NCBI GenBank assembly: GCA_917880885.1
Contig: OU862909.1
Coordinates: 34,036,405-34,100,404, forward strand
From: Limnephilus marmoratus
Taxonomy: Eukaryota > Arthropoda > Insecta > Trichoptera > Limnephilidae
Length of the DNA stretch: 64,000 nucleotides
Direction: 5' to 3'
Position 1 is the stretch's first letter; every line of letters starts with the position of its first letter. The notes beneath the pieces were generated by a model. That model did no database searches. It saw only the letters and a list, made by a program, of their open reading frames with translations, and had not been told where the DNA came from. Shown piece by piece: positions 1 through 10,255 of the stretch. Both the position numbers and the translations under genes were made by a program.

Positions 1-767
1 TGGGATTCGTGAGCTAATCTAATTAGTAATGTTTACCGGATTATGAACAACGCGGAACATCTTTGTTGTTTACATTGTTAATAATAAAATTAATAAGTTT
101 TGCCGTTCTCGTTATTTCGGCTGCGTGAAATTGATCGTGTCCTTGGCAACAAGGAAATTATTAAAGAAATAATTCTTACATTTATAAATAAATCAGGACA
201 TAGTTACTTTTAATATTATGTCTTTCGTAAGTTTTAATTACCGTGTACCGGTAATTTACGTAAATTCCTAGCTGCTTCTGGGTGATTTTCATGTTGCCAT
301 ATTCATAGTAATTATGTTTTCATATCATTAAAATTTCTGCATTAAATTTCAGATGTTTCCGTATTGTTTTCAAGAAAATCGGAAATTAATTAGTTCCACC
401 AAGAAATGATTATATTATTAGTTTTAATGAATTATTTCCTGTGCCCTGCGCTTTTCTTAAATTATTTTTGTTCGTTTATATTTAAAATTGTTCAAATTTG
501 TAGTATTCAATTAATAGTATTAAAATAATCAAACAATATTAATAGGCCGGTTGAAATTTAAGAATCCGGCTAAGAATGTAACTCTGATGCCGCAATTAAA
601 TAATTAAAGCAATGCCAAAAGATGGCGCCACTTACGTTAACAGTTTGCGTGATTAGCATCGCCTGGCAGGCGTAAGTACTACGGATTTGTAATTTTGAGT
701 ATCTCTCCGGATATGGAGAGATTGACCATAATATGATTATTATTAATATAGTAGCGGCTATATATTA
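1..767. other. AT-rich non-coding stretch, nothing identified
   Basis: No convincing coding sequence, RNA gene or repeat border was seen. The stretch has many stops in all frames and ordinary AT-rich intronic or intergenic character. Confidence 0.5.
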
Positions 768-979
768 CACATGACGAAATTGACTATCGCGGTTACTTTG
801 TCGCGGTAACTTTATCCCGGTGACTAGCTGTCACTGAATCCCAGTGGATCCGAGGAACCGGCTATTTTTGGAACCAGTTCCTATCGAATTTATAAAATGG
901 TCACCAACACTGGGCGAAGCTGAACCAAAATCCGCCCGCAATGTCTAGCAGCAAAAACCTGCGGATCGGGTTTTTAACT
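768..979 (+). repeat. Dispersed ~210-bp repeat, copy 1 (second copy at 41758-41969)
   Basis: This block matches 41758-41969 in the same orientation. Shared landmarks in order are CGCGGTTACTTTGTC, CGGTGACTAGCTG, GATCCGAGG, GGCTATTTTTGGAACCAG, TTTATAAAATG, GCCGCCCGCA or its variant, and a final CGGGTTTTTAACT. The copies differ by scattered substitutions and small indels, so they are old. No coding potential or terminal inverted repeat was seen. It may be a SINE or the end of a larger element. Confidence 0.7.
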
Positions 980-1599
980 ATAGTCCAGGAAAAAATTCAC
1001 GCCCCTTTAAGGGATAAATAGAAGAGTTTTGAATTGAAAGTGTTTTTTATAGACATTAACTTTATTTTTTTATAGGCTGATTAAAATACTAATAAAAAAA
1101 TGACCGATATTTTTAAAGGCCAAAGTATGTTCTACACGCAGTATTTAATTTAAGCATCTATAATACTTCTAAGCGATCAAATTTTCAAAACAAAGCATAT
1201 GATTTTGCATTATTTAGTATGGCTTCATCTTAATATTTTATATTGTGTCTATTTAATCTATAAATTATGACAATTCCAGTCTTCATTCAATTATAAATGT
1301 TTTACTTTTTGAGTTGGTTATAAATTTTATCAAGCGTTTGTTTAAATAAAGTGCTAAATATTTTCCCGATAAAATCACCGCCGTCGCTAATTACGTAATT
1401 AATAAAAATTGTAATTTGTAATGTGCTTCGGTCTGTTAAGTCTGTTTGAGATGTAATATGTCAAAGTGAAAACATCAACGGCTTTACAGAATATATATTC
1501 GGCCATTTTCTTGGAAATTTTTGAGAAAAAGGATGGTAATTTTACTTTTCTTGTGAGTAACTCTAAATTGGTTGGGTTCGATTAATACATACATACTTG

Positions 1600-1772
1600 T
1601 TAGGGAACGTACCCATACTACGTGACACGTTTAGGGGGGGGGGGGGGGTCTTCAAAATGTCACGCTCCATACAAATGAGCGGCGGGTTGCTTAGGATTTT
1701 GGTCACCGAGGGGGGGGGGGGGGGGTTAAAAATTGCAAAAAGTTGGTCACGTAGTATGGGTACGTTCCCTTA
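1600..1772. mobile_element. Foldback MITE with ~27-bp terminal inverted repeats and two G runs
   Basis: The left end TTAGGGAACGTACCCATACT continues into ACGTGAC. The right end is its inverse (GTCACGTAGTATGGG, then TACGTTCCCTTA). The interior has two homopolymeric G runs of about 15 and 16 bases, plus a GTCACG-type motif. Non-autonomous elements that start with a 'GGGAACGT..ACGTCAC'-like motif are common in insect genomes. There is no protein coding. The superfamily is not assigned because TA and TTA duplications are both compatible. Confidence 0.8.
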
Positions 1773-3017
1773 TCTGTATTTAGCGTTTAATTTATTTAAA
1801 ACTTTCAATGTATAAATTTTTTCTTGTGAAGAATATTTTTTAGATTTTTAAGCATTTATCTATGATTTTGTTCGTATTTAATGCAGTTTATTTGGCATAT
1901 TAATGTGCAAATTAAATAGCCTAATGATTGGGATAGCATTTCGGTAAAAAAGGCAATATCTGACTCCGACAGTAAATATAAGCTTTGGACAAAGACATCA
2001 CTAATTCCATGCAATAAAATCATTCACCAATCTCTCACTCGATACAAAAATAGGGGAAACAAAAAACATTTCAGAAGAACAAAATATTACAAAAAAAATT
2101 TTAACCTAAAAGAATAAAACTACATACGTGATACATAAAACCATTATAATACATCCTTCACTTTATTTAACTGTATTAATTATTGAATTTTACTAAATTG
2201 TAAAATTTGGACCTCAGCACGGGTAAAGGACCCAGTGAGGCCCACATTATCAAATATTGAAAATATGTATATTTATTGATTTTTTTTTAAATAGGCGAAT
2301 AACTCAAATATTAAAAGTGAATTCAGTTTTTCGCAAGAGCGAAATTTATGATTTGAAAACAATTATCGGAATGTTTTTGTAAAAATACAAAGTTGTTTCG
2401 ACGCGAATAAAACGTGTTAGTCGGTTTAGTTGAATAATGGAAAAATAACACCTATCTCGTCATCGATCGTTTGTTCGAGATGCTCTGATTGGCGCCGTAA
2501 ATTTACGGCGAGAAAACACTGAGCGAAGAAGCACGGTGCACGATCATTATGTGTAGACTAGTTTAAATAGCAGCGTATGCCGTGATCATCTTGAAAGCTG
2601 ATGGTGATGACCGAACATGGTTCAATTAAGTTTCCAATCGCTCCGTTGAGCAGTTTTGGAAATCGCCGAGCGCGGCCGGTATCGGTATCAACTTTAGCTT
2701 CGACCACATTCATGCGGGCTTTTTGTTTTACATACGAGGAAGTCAGTGCTTATTGCTTACTGCTTACCACCTTATTACTCCTGCCTTTGCTCTTATGTGA
2801 ATTTCCTGTGTATTGACACGGCATGTTTTGCATTCCACTGTTGTTATTCGACTCACTAGCAAACCATTTTGCATTCAAAACAAATACCTAACATGACAAA
2901 CTGTCTCTTCGCGAGCTTTGTTTCCAAATGTTGAATCAAATGTTATTTCAAATTGTACATTTCTCGTGCATATTTGCAGAAGTCATGCAGAAAGACAGAT
3001 ATTCATCGAAATATTTG
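1773..3017. other. Non-coding stretch, nothing identified
   Basis: The stretch is AT-rich with a slightly GC-richer patch around 2450-2720. A short open frame there has no recognisable domain and no clear splice sites. No repeat borders were recognised. Confidence 0.4.
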
Positions 3018-3561
3018 TCATATAATGAATAAAAAATCACTTTGTTTAAACCACTATTTTTAAAACAAATCAACATGTTTCGACAACAATGTTGTCTTCA
3101 TCAGGATATGTTACTATAATAAATGACAAACAAGTATAGACAAATTAGAATAAATTATAACATAGACAAAATATTAAAAAGTAGAGGTGATTAATTACTT
3201 ACTAATCATAAAAATAGTTATACAAAATTAAATATAAAAATTATTTAAGGAAAAAATTGCATTTAGATAATAATTTTTTTTTTTTTAAGAATAATTAATT
3301 AAAATAATTAGTCTAAATCAAAAAATAATTATAATTAATTGTAACTATTAATAAGAAAATAAATTTAAAAGATGGCTATTTTTAAAAAATGTTTGGTTAT
3401 TTATAATATTTAATTTACTATTAATGCTTTTTCTAATTTCTAAAATTTCTAAATTAAATTATTAATTAATTTCTAAATTGAAGACAACATTGTTGTCGAA
3501 ACATGTTGATTTGTTTTAAAAATAGTGGTTTAAACAAAGTGATTTTTTATTCATTATATGA
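3018..3561. mobile_element. Perfect 83-bp inverted repeat with AT-rich 378-bp spacer; probable Penelope-like retroelement terminus
   Basis: The arms at 3018-3100 and 3479-3561 are exact reverse complements over 83 of 83 bases. The spacer is very AT-rich with no ORF. The inner edge of each arm holds ACATGTTTCGACAACA followed by TGTTGTCTTC or its inverse. This arrangement (a TTTCGAC..GTC..CATCAG signature) is typical of the ends of Penelope-like elements, which carry hammerhead motifs. A perfect inverted repeat suggests recent foldback rearrangement or strong conversion. An unrelated foldback transposon is the alternative. Confidence 0.7.
3064..3112 (-). ncRNA. Hammerhead-ribozyme-like core (minimal, type I geometry)
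   Basis: Read on the minus strand, stem I 5' strand AACATATC (3112-3105) is followed by the core CTGATGA (3104-3098). After one extra A (3097) comes stem II GACAAC / loop ATT / GTTGTC (3096-3082), then GAAA (3081-3078). C-AT-G forms a one-pair stem III, then U and a cleavable U (GUU triplet). Stem I 3' strand is GATTTGTT (3071-3064), pairing 7 of 8 with AACATATC. Predicted cleavage is 3' of position 3072 on this strand. The extra A next to stem II departs from the consensus and could reduce activity. Very short stem III with palindromic ACATGT fits the dimeric ribozymes of Penelope-like elements. Confidence 0.6.
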
Positions 3562-5300
3562 AAAATGATACCACAAAGTTATTTTGCAAAGTTCGAAGAA
3601 GAAATATTTGTCTTTTGCACGCACGAAACTTTCGTCTTTTTCTCCAAAATGCGATCAATTTTGTACCCCCATCGTTAATAATTGGCTGCTGAGCTTTTAG
3701 CATTCCAGCGTGCAAATTTTCACTTATTTTTTTTTAATTCCAGTTTTTGTCAATGTTAAGTTTTAATGGCATACTTTTCGATGTCTTCGTTCATATTAAA
3801 ACCCGTAATTAAAATGGTATTTTTGATTTGCTTCCTTTATCTACGTAATTCTTTGTCTTATCCTTGACTCTTATTACTGTTTTTATGCTTGCTCACAATG
3901 TTGTTGAGATACTCAATATAAAAAGTTGGATGCTTTGGGCATTTCTGGCCATGTTTGATTACCGGGACCGGTTTCGGATCTGCCTTGCCCGCGCTCTGAG
4001 CCCATTGCCATCCGTCTGAAGTTGAGATGGTTCGGCCGCCGAACAAAATGGCACAAACGTTCTAGACAGCCTTACCTGTTTGAATGGAACGAGCCATATT
4101 ACCGTTACACCTGGCGGATTCTCGTTCCTAGCTGTTTATCTCTGCTTAGTCTCTCCACCAGCAATCGCAATGGCGATGCCGTCGCCTTTTAGCGCTATAG
4201 CATGTAGCCAGTAGTGGCACATTCACACGTACTCGCATTGTGTACTGTTAGCTTTTACGTTTTTTTTTTCTACTTAATTTATTTTCACGTCTGTCGGCCA
4301 TTTCTCACACATGGATACGCTGCTGAATTTTAAATGAAATTAAACTGTATTTTATTTGGAATGTCATTAGCGTTGCCTGACCTAATTCGACCAAACAGGA
4401 TTTTAATAGGTCGCCAAGGTGGATGAGCAGGTTTATTTACTTTATAGCTAGGGCTTGGAATCTTTATTTCGATTTCACTTCAAGTTTCAGATGAGTATCT
4501 TTAGGAATTTGTATTAGTCAGTGGGTTTTCTTGAATCCTTGATGGTGATGTCATGTGTGTTTTGAATTATTATTCATTACCAAATGTGTTTGTGGGTAGT
4601 TTTTTATGAATTCTCCTTGATCACACGGATCTAATATTAGTTACCTAACACGTAAAACTAACTTAGTAAGTATTTATCTAGATGACTCAATGTTGATAAT
4701 GTAAGAAATCTTAAAAAAATTAACGCTTTTTATATTACCGGCTATCTTATTGAAAATAATACATGTGGCTGATTTATTGTTAGAAATGATCATCGTTGCA
4801 TTTTGCAAGTGCACACAACGCGTACGACCCATCATATGACATACATTGACTAAAGTTTCTAATTATCGCCGGTGAACTTTTCAATACGAGTAATTATATT
4901 CAGCGAGTGAAACATGTTTACGTTTATTTATGATTATTTAACTGTGGTAGAAAATCTTACGAATCTTTTTCTTCATTCTTCCTATAATGAATTATAAATT
5001 TAATTAAAAGCACGTTACTAACTAATTAAAAAATATATATTTGAACTTACTCTTAAATTCATTGTGTTGTGTTGCATTATTGCAGTCAATTGCTGTTTAT
5101 GTGATGTGACCACCACTCAGCCAACTTAGGAACGCATTCCCGATACACTTATCATTTATCTCGTTGTCATCACTTAAAAAAAATACACTAAATATTCTTT
5201 CAATCACTTCTGCACCCTATTAAAAGGGTTGATTTTTTTTGGATGTTTTCACACTAAACAATAAATTTTTTAATTTTTTTTTTTTTTCACATTTTGTTTT
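3562..5300. other. Non-coding stretch, no supported gene
   Basis: A moderately GC-rich patch at 3900-4200 contains a short minus-strand open frame without a recognisable domain. The stretch otherwise looks like intron or intergenic DNA. Confidence 0.4.
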
Positions 5301-5309
5301 ACCGGTGAA

Positions 5310-5620
5310 GTTTGTTTTCGATTCGAATTTTGTTCGTGGTGGTTTGTTGTCGGAGGTTGTGTGTCGATTTGCTGGTTGGTTGGTGCGTCTACCGCCGCGG
5401 CTTGTCTGCGACTGAGTGCGGGTCATTGCCGTCATTAGTCGCCCCGCGAAGACTTCCCACGTGGACCGGACCCCACCTCTCGCCCCCGCCCGCTCCACCA
5501 AAGCCTTCTGTGTTTGTTTTTGCATTGCTGCATACCTCACCTCCGGAGGTTACGGCCGAAGGTTGGCACGCTCGGGGATAAGGGATATACCGATTTATGT
5601 CGTTTGTATAGAACGTCTTG
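5310..5620. promoter_or_regulatory. GC-rich, CpG-containing island; possible promoter or first exon
   Basis: The stretch stands out from its AT-rich surroundings in GC and CpG content (ACCGCCGCGG, GCCCCGCG and CGCCCCCGCCCGC motifs). Open frames run through it on both strands, as expected of GC-rich non-coding DNA, and none has a recognisable domain. A GC-rich island in an AT-rich insect genome often marks a promoter or 5' exon, but neither direction nor transcript can be set from sequence alone. Confidence 0.35.
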
Positions 5621-5714
5621 CAACAGGGAATGTTAAAAGTTATCTGAAAAAATTGTAAAGTGTGTTAAAAATACGAATCAATATGCGTGGTGAAAAGTTT
5701 GCAGTTGTACTCGT

Positions 5715-6110
5715 ATGTTTAGTTCAAAAATCCCAAAAAGCGAAAAAATAGTCTTCACACTAGATGACAGCCTTAAGCTAGGTTTAGTGACGGCCTACAC
5801 AGGTTTTGCCACGTCCTTTCCTCCTTTATCTCAATCTTCCGACGTTCACCAAAAAGTGGATGCCATAGTCCTATTGACTCCAGATAGTTCACCAATAAGT
5901 AAAATTTTAAGTAACCCCCGACTTAACGCCTTAACAGATTTGATGAAATCAGGAAGAACATATGAATTGTAGCTAAGAATCATCTCGATCACGTCAGCTT
6001 TCAAACAAAAAAAAACGCATCATAATCGGTCCATTCGTTTAGGAGCTACGATGCCACAGACAGACACACAGACACACATACAAGTCAAACTTATAACACC
6101 TCTATTCTTG
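5715..6110 (+). repeat. Repeat fragment: 85-codon open frame plus conserved 'cagacagacaca' tail
   Basis: An ATG-initiated frame of 85 codons (5715-5972) shows no domain I recognise. It is followed by sequence reading as AATCGGTCCATTCGTTTAGG, GAGCTACGATGCCACAGACA, a CAGACACA simple repeat and GTCAAACTTATAACACC. That tail layout matches a dispersed repeat I associate with Lepidoptera, so the frame is probably part of the element and not a host exon. Confidence 0.5.
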
Positions 6111-6455
6111 GAAGAAAAGTCGAAGGAAACGGGTCGTCGGCATTTTGTGATTAAACATTATTATGGACATATCATATGAAAACGTTTTTGGGTTCGGGGA
6201 ATGGAACATTGAACAACTATGTCCTATATCTTATTCCAATGGTGCTCTACGCAGTGTTCCCACGTCTTCTTTGCCATAGTGATCTGCGATGGGAACTATT
6301 ATTTTCGTTGCTTCTCATAATCTGATTAAAAGCTTGGAAGCTGATCTAATTGGTTCAGAGCTGCTGCGAGATTATTAAAATATCTGAATGAAATCCCACG
6401 ATGATCTCTTGACCACAATTGATTCGATTAATCTAACCTTCCCCGTTTTCCAAGC
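6111..6455. other. Non-coding stretch, nothing identified
   Basis: This lies between the previous repeat and the satellite-like array. No ORF or repeat border was recognised. Confidence 0.4.
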
Positions 6456-7790
6456 GCACTATTAGTTACCTGAAGGTTCGCCAAAATGTGCATTTTGCAT
6501 TAGATGTTTTACCCAAACTTTCATGTTTTTAAGCGCGTTATTAGTTACTGAAGGTTCGCCATAATATGCATTTTGCATACCAGATGTTCGGTGGATTTGT
6601 TTGATCCAAACTGCCCTGTTTTCCAAGTGCAAGTGTGAGTTAAACATTTTGTGTACTTTACATACCAATCTTCTACGAACTAAGTTTTCTAAGAACTGTT
6701 TTCTAAGAACCGTTTTCTAAGAACTCTATTAGTTGTCAAAGGTTTACCATAATATGCATTTTGCATATTACAGATATTTGATTGATTCATTTGCCCCAAC
6801 GGTTACTCCCTTTCAAGTATGTTTATAGTATTTTTATTGATTCATTTTACCCAAAATTCGAAGTTTTCTGAGCGCCCTATTAGTTGTCGAAGGTTTGCCA
6901 TAATATGCATTTTGTATATTACAGATATTTGATTGATTCACATGCCCTAATCATTACCTCTTTTCAAGTGTGCTTTTAGTATTTTTATTAACGTTTTGCC
7001 TAACCTTCTACGTTTTCTAAGTTGTCTATTAATTGTCGAAGGTTTGCCATAATATGCATTTTGCATACCAGATATTTGATAGATTCTTTTGGCCGAACCA
7101 TTATCCCCTATAAGTGTGGTTTTAGTTTTTTTTTTGCTTCATTTTACCCAATCTTCTACGTTTTCTAAGTGCTTTATTAATTGTCAAAGGTTTGCCATAA
7201 TATGCATTTTGCATAAAAGATGTTTGATTGATTCATTTGCCCCAACCTTTACCCCCTTTTCAAGTGTGCTTTTAGTATTTTTATTGATTCGTTTTACGCA
7301 ACCTTCGACGTTTTCTAAGCGCTCTATTAGTTTTCGAAGGTTTGCCATAATATGCATTTTGCATACCAGATGTTTGATTGATTCATTTGGCCCAACCATT
7401 ATGCCCTATCGTGATTTTAGTGTTTTTTGCTTCTTTTTTTACCCATTATACCTTTCTTTATTTTCTAAGCACGCTATTAGATACATAAAGATTTTCCCTA
7501 ATTTTTCATAATATTTGATCTTTTATTGTTTGTTTTTATAAAACAGCGTTTTCCAAGCGCGTTATTAAATTCTTGAAAGTTTGCCATAATGTGAATTTTA
7601 CATATTTGTTTTATTGTTTCGCTTTACTCAACCATATATTATTCCAAGCGCGCTATTAGATTGATTAAGACTTGTCGTAAGTAATGTGTATTTTGCCTAC
7701 CCGATATTCTATTCCTATTGGTTCTTTTGCTCGACCTTTCCTGTTTTCCAGACGGTTTGCCTTAATGTGCATTCTGCATACCAGATGCTG
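6456..7790. repeat. Degenerate tandem array, unit about 150 bp
   Basis: At least eight units carry the same ordered blocks: CTATTAGTTGTCGAAGG, TTTGCCATAATATGCATTTT, GCATACCAGATGTTTGATT, GATTCATTTGCCCCAACC, and TTTTAGTATTTTTATTGATT followed by a TTTTCTAAGCGC joint. The core recurs near 6479, 6560, 6737, 6897, 7047, 7194, 7345, 7586 and 7750. Inner units (6.7-7.4 kb) are more alike and more regularly spaced than the outer ones, as in satellites that homogenise from the centre. An orphan core (TTTGCCATAATGTGCATTTT) sits at 8804. Open frames crossing it on both strands are by-products. Confidence 0.85.
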
Positions 7791-8124
7791 CGTCATCTCA
7801 CCGGACAGAGGTAGAAATCTTTGAAGGACACGGCTCAGGACGACGATGAACTCGTTAATAATTTATTCAAAACTTGTCGGTTTTTGCGCGAAGTTGTAAA
7901 ACAACTTTTGTTCCTGATAAAATCGCATGGGTGTTTTTGTATGTATCTCACGATGTGTTTTACCTGACTTACATATTTTACATTTTAAAGTCATATTATG
8001 GCCAACCTCTGCGCTAAATTGTAGAGCACACACGATTGAATCATAATGAACTTTAGAGCAATAATACAAAAAGTAACATATTGTTCGGTCCATTATTTTC
8101 ATTTCTAATGTCGACTAAAACCGG
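7791..8124. other. Non-coding stretch, nothing identified
   Basis: AT-rich and without a convincing ORF. It separates the tandem array from the next repeat. Confidence 0.4.
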
Positions 8125-8134
8125 GTTTTTTGTT

Positions 8135-8345
8135 GTTGTTTTGAAGTGAAAACTTCTTTAGCACCATTGTGATTTGAAACTCGATGAAACGAAAAATAGC
8201 GACACTTAAAAGAAACAAACACATACATATATAGGACTTAGCCTGCGAGAGAATGAGATAGTATAATCGGTATCCTCTTTGTGGGGTGCTTCGTAGCCTC
8301 CTCACTCTCTACTTTAGTTTTCTGAAGGTTTCACTTCTACCGCAT
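8135..8345 (+). mobile_element. Element T, internally deleted copy
   Basis: The left end reads TTTTGAAGTGAAAACTTCTT, then AGCACCATTGTGATTTGAAA and CTCGATGAAACG. It matches the left end of the + copy at 19825. The right end TTCTGAAGGTTTCACTTCTA plus CCGC matches its right end. The middle, including the tRNA-like segment, is missing between about 8265 and 8300. There is no coding capacity. Confidence 0.75.
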
Positions 8346-8438
8346 GTGTACCGCATGTGTATCTCATGTGTACCGCATGTGTACCGCATGTGTACCGCAT
8401 GTGTACCGCATGTGTACCGCATGTGTACCGCATGTATA
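8340..8438. repeat. 11-bp minisatellite, about 9 units
   Basis: Units of TACCGCATGTG repeat head to tail, with one variant unit (TATCTCATGTG) and a final TATACCG. The unit equals the terminal sequence of element T, whose other ends read TACCGCGTGTG. The array therefore appears to have expanded from an element end. A repeated-peptide frame on either strand is a consequence of the array. Confidence 0.9.
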
Positions 8439-8756
8439 CCGTTGTTGGGACGAGGGTCCCAACTGCTCCCGTCTGGATTTAGTGGGGCTACGGCATCCCC
8501 TATTAGGGTATGTTGTGAGGCTCAAGGTAAGTGGAGAGGGGGAGGAAGATTGGGAAGTGCCTGGCCATTCAGATATATTTACCAAACACGGCTAAAGCCA
8601 TTTCAAGCAACTTTTCAATTATGAATGGTGGGTCTTACACCAGGGCGATATTGAGAGAACCGTCCACTCTGGAACGTGCCGCAAATATACCTTATAATTC
8701 TAAATGATTCAATTGTGTAAACACAAATCAATCAAATAAAATGTATCTGAAACCGG

Positions 8757-8802
8757 ATTTTCAGCACGCCGGGATTTGAACCCGTGACCTTCGGAAGGCG
8801 AG
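8757..8802 (-). repeat. Partial tRNA-like (B box) fragment, probably SINE-derived
   Basis: The minus strand reads CCTTCCGAAGGTCACGGG then TTCAAATCCCGG, which has a good RNA polymerase III B box (GGTTCAAATCC) and T-stem (CCGGG..CCCGG type). The upstream part where an A box should lie is instead satellite-like sequence, so it is a truncated tRNA relic and not a gene. Confidence 0.55.
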
Positions 8803-8839
8803 GGTTTGCCATAATGTGCATTTTTACAAAGAGGTAGTT

Positions 8840-9265
8840 AAAATATGAGTATATAACATTTTGATCTATTTTGACAAATACCTAATGTCGGTAGCTTCAT
8901 CCATAATTTGTCCTACTTTTAATAATAAAATTTATAAAAATATCTATTGAATAAACGGTTTCACATTCATATATCACTTGGAAATGGATATTACTTCTCC
9001 AGATTGAGAGATCTTTCTTTAATTTTTTTTTAGTGGCCCAAATAGTTTAGCCATCAAAAATAATATTTTAACACCAAAGTGGGTAGCCATTTTTAGTTTA
9101 TCGATTCCAAAAAAATATATATAGTGTTCATCAACCAATTTTAAGATATTGCCACCAGAAATCACATTCTACCCTCAAAATAAGAGAGCAGTGACATACA
9201 TACATAGGTCGCGAACGAAATTACAAAGGCGTGCATTTCACTACTAAAATTACACTTCCAGAATT
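8840..9265. other. Non-coding stretch, nothing identified
   Basis: AT-rich, with short open frames only. Confidence 0.4.
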
Positions 9266-9267
9266 AC

Positions 9268-9598
9268 GTACGGACCGGACAACTTAACAATCTATATCAC
9301 CCTTTCATCCCATCCCATCACACAAAAATCATTAAAAGTGATGAATTTTTTATTTTTTATTTGGTTAAATAGGTTACGGTAGGCTACTTATGTGCTATAC
9401 GTTATGGGCTTTTTTAAATCATCGCTTTTAATGATTTTCCAGAGGGGTGTTGTAATGCCACTTTGTTGAGTTGAAACTTCGAAATTATGGCGACCGGACA
9501 ACTTAGAATGAAATCAAAACAACACCTCATTTGAAAAGTCGTTCAAAGTTATAAAGAAAATAGGTTACGTTAGGTTAGTAATGGGCTATTTTTCAAAT
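9268..9598. mobile_element. CCGGACAACT MITE family, two abutting copies
   Basis: GACCGGACAACTTA occurs at about 9275 and again at about 9489. Each is followed by a block with TTTGAAAAGTCGTTCAAAG-like or ATCATTAAAAGTGATG sequence, then a central GGTTACGTTAGGTTAG-type motif. The inverse orientation of the same modules is seen at 42560-42720 and 51575-51725. It is non-coding and probably a foldback element, with borders uncertain. Confidence 0.6.
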
Positions 9599-9604
9599 TA
9601 TGTT

Positions 9605-10225
9605 TTCACAGGTTTTACGTGTGCAATTCACACGACGCAGAAGTGAAACCCGGGGAGGCTTCGAAGCACACTCGAATTTCAGTGCACCTTTTCCTATACA
9701 TTTGGTCATATTATTAGTATTTGTGTTTTCTTCTTCGAAGTCGCTAGATGTCGCTTTCTTTTGTGTTTTCTTTTGCCTGTTCATTTTGGAGTGGTTTGAA
9801 GATTGGATATCGGTTTTACAAAAAATAAAATTATTTTTTTTTGTATATCGTAGGATTCGATCCTTGGTCAGCTAAATGTCTGACTGCTGAGGTTCGTCAG
9901 GCGCTTTATACCACTACACCAAATCAGACTTGCGTTAAACTGTGGATTTATCGTATTAAATTGGAGTCAAGTCCCCGTGAATTGAATAAATATTTTATTC
10001 AATTGCTATTTCATTCTCTCGCAAGCTAAATCCTATAGAGGTAAGTGTTTGCCTCGTTTTATATTGGAACCGAGTATCCGTGAATTAAATAAATATCTTA
10101 TTGCTTCTCATTCTCTCGCAGACTAAATCTTATAGATGTTATTGTTTGTATCTCTTAGTGTCGCTTGTTTCGGTTTCATCAAGTTTCAAATCTCAATGGT
10201 GCTGAAGAAGTTTTCACTTAAAAAA
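9605..10225 (-). mobile_element. Element T, nearly complete copy with tRNA-like core
   Basis: On the minus strand it opens with TTTTAAGTGAAAACTTCTTC and AGCACCATTGAGATTTGAAA. It continues through CTGCGAGAGAATGAG, the tRNA-like segment (9925-9845), and a block with AAACACAAAAGAAAGCGACA and CATCTAGCGACTTCGAAG. It ends in GGGTTTCACTTCTGCGTCGT. The order is the same as at 19820-20385. A tandem duplication of the CATTCTCTCGCA..CTAAAT block is visible near 10010 and 10110. An open frame over 9600-9875 reflects the repeat and has no domain. Confidence 0.8.
9845..9925 (-). repeat. tRNA-like sequence inside element T
   Basis: The minus strand has an A-box-like TTGGTGTAGTGGTATAAAGC and a B-box-like GGATCGAATCC. 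Between them lies CGCCTGACGAACCTCAGC, which can form a partial anticodon arm, and extra bases like a long variable arm. The acceptor ends do not pair well, so a functional tRNA gene is unlikely. It is better read as a polymerase III promoter of a SINE-like or composite element. Confidence 0.6.
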
Positions 10226-10255
10226 ATTATAGTCATTTGTAAATAATGTCATCAA

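Noticed and set aside
5715..5972. Host exon encoding an 85-residue protein
   Set aside because: It is followed immediately by a transposon-type tail and has no recognised domain or splice context.
7089..7511. 140-codon open frame and its minus-strand counterpart
   Set aside because: They run through the tandem array, and the periodic peptide comes from the repeat unit.
8286..8624. Histidine/tyrosine/cysteine-rich repeat proteins on both strands
   Set aside because: They are translations of the 11-bp minisatellite. All phases stay open because the unit lacks stops.
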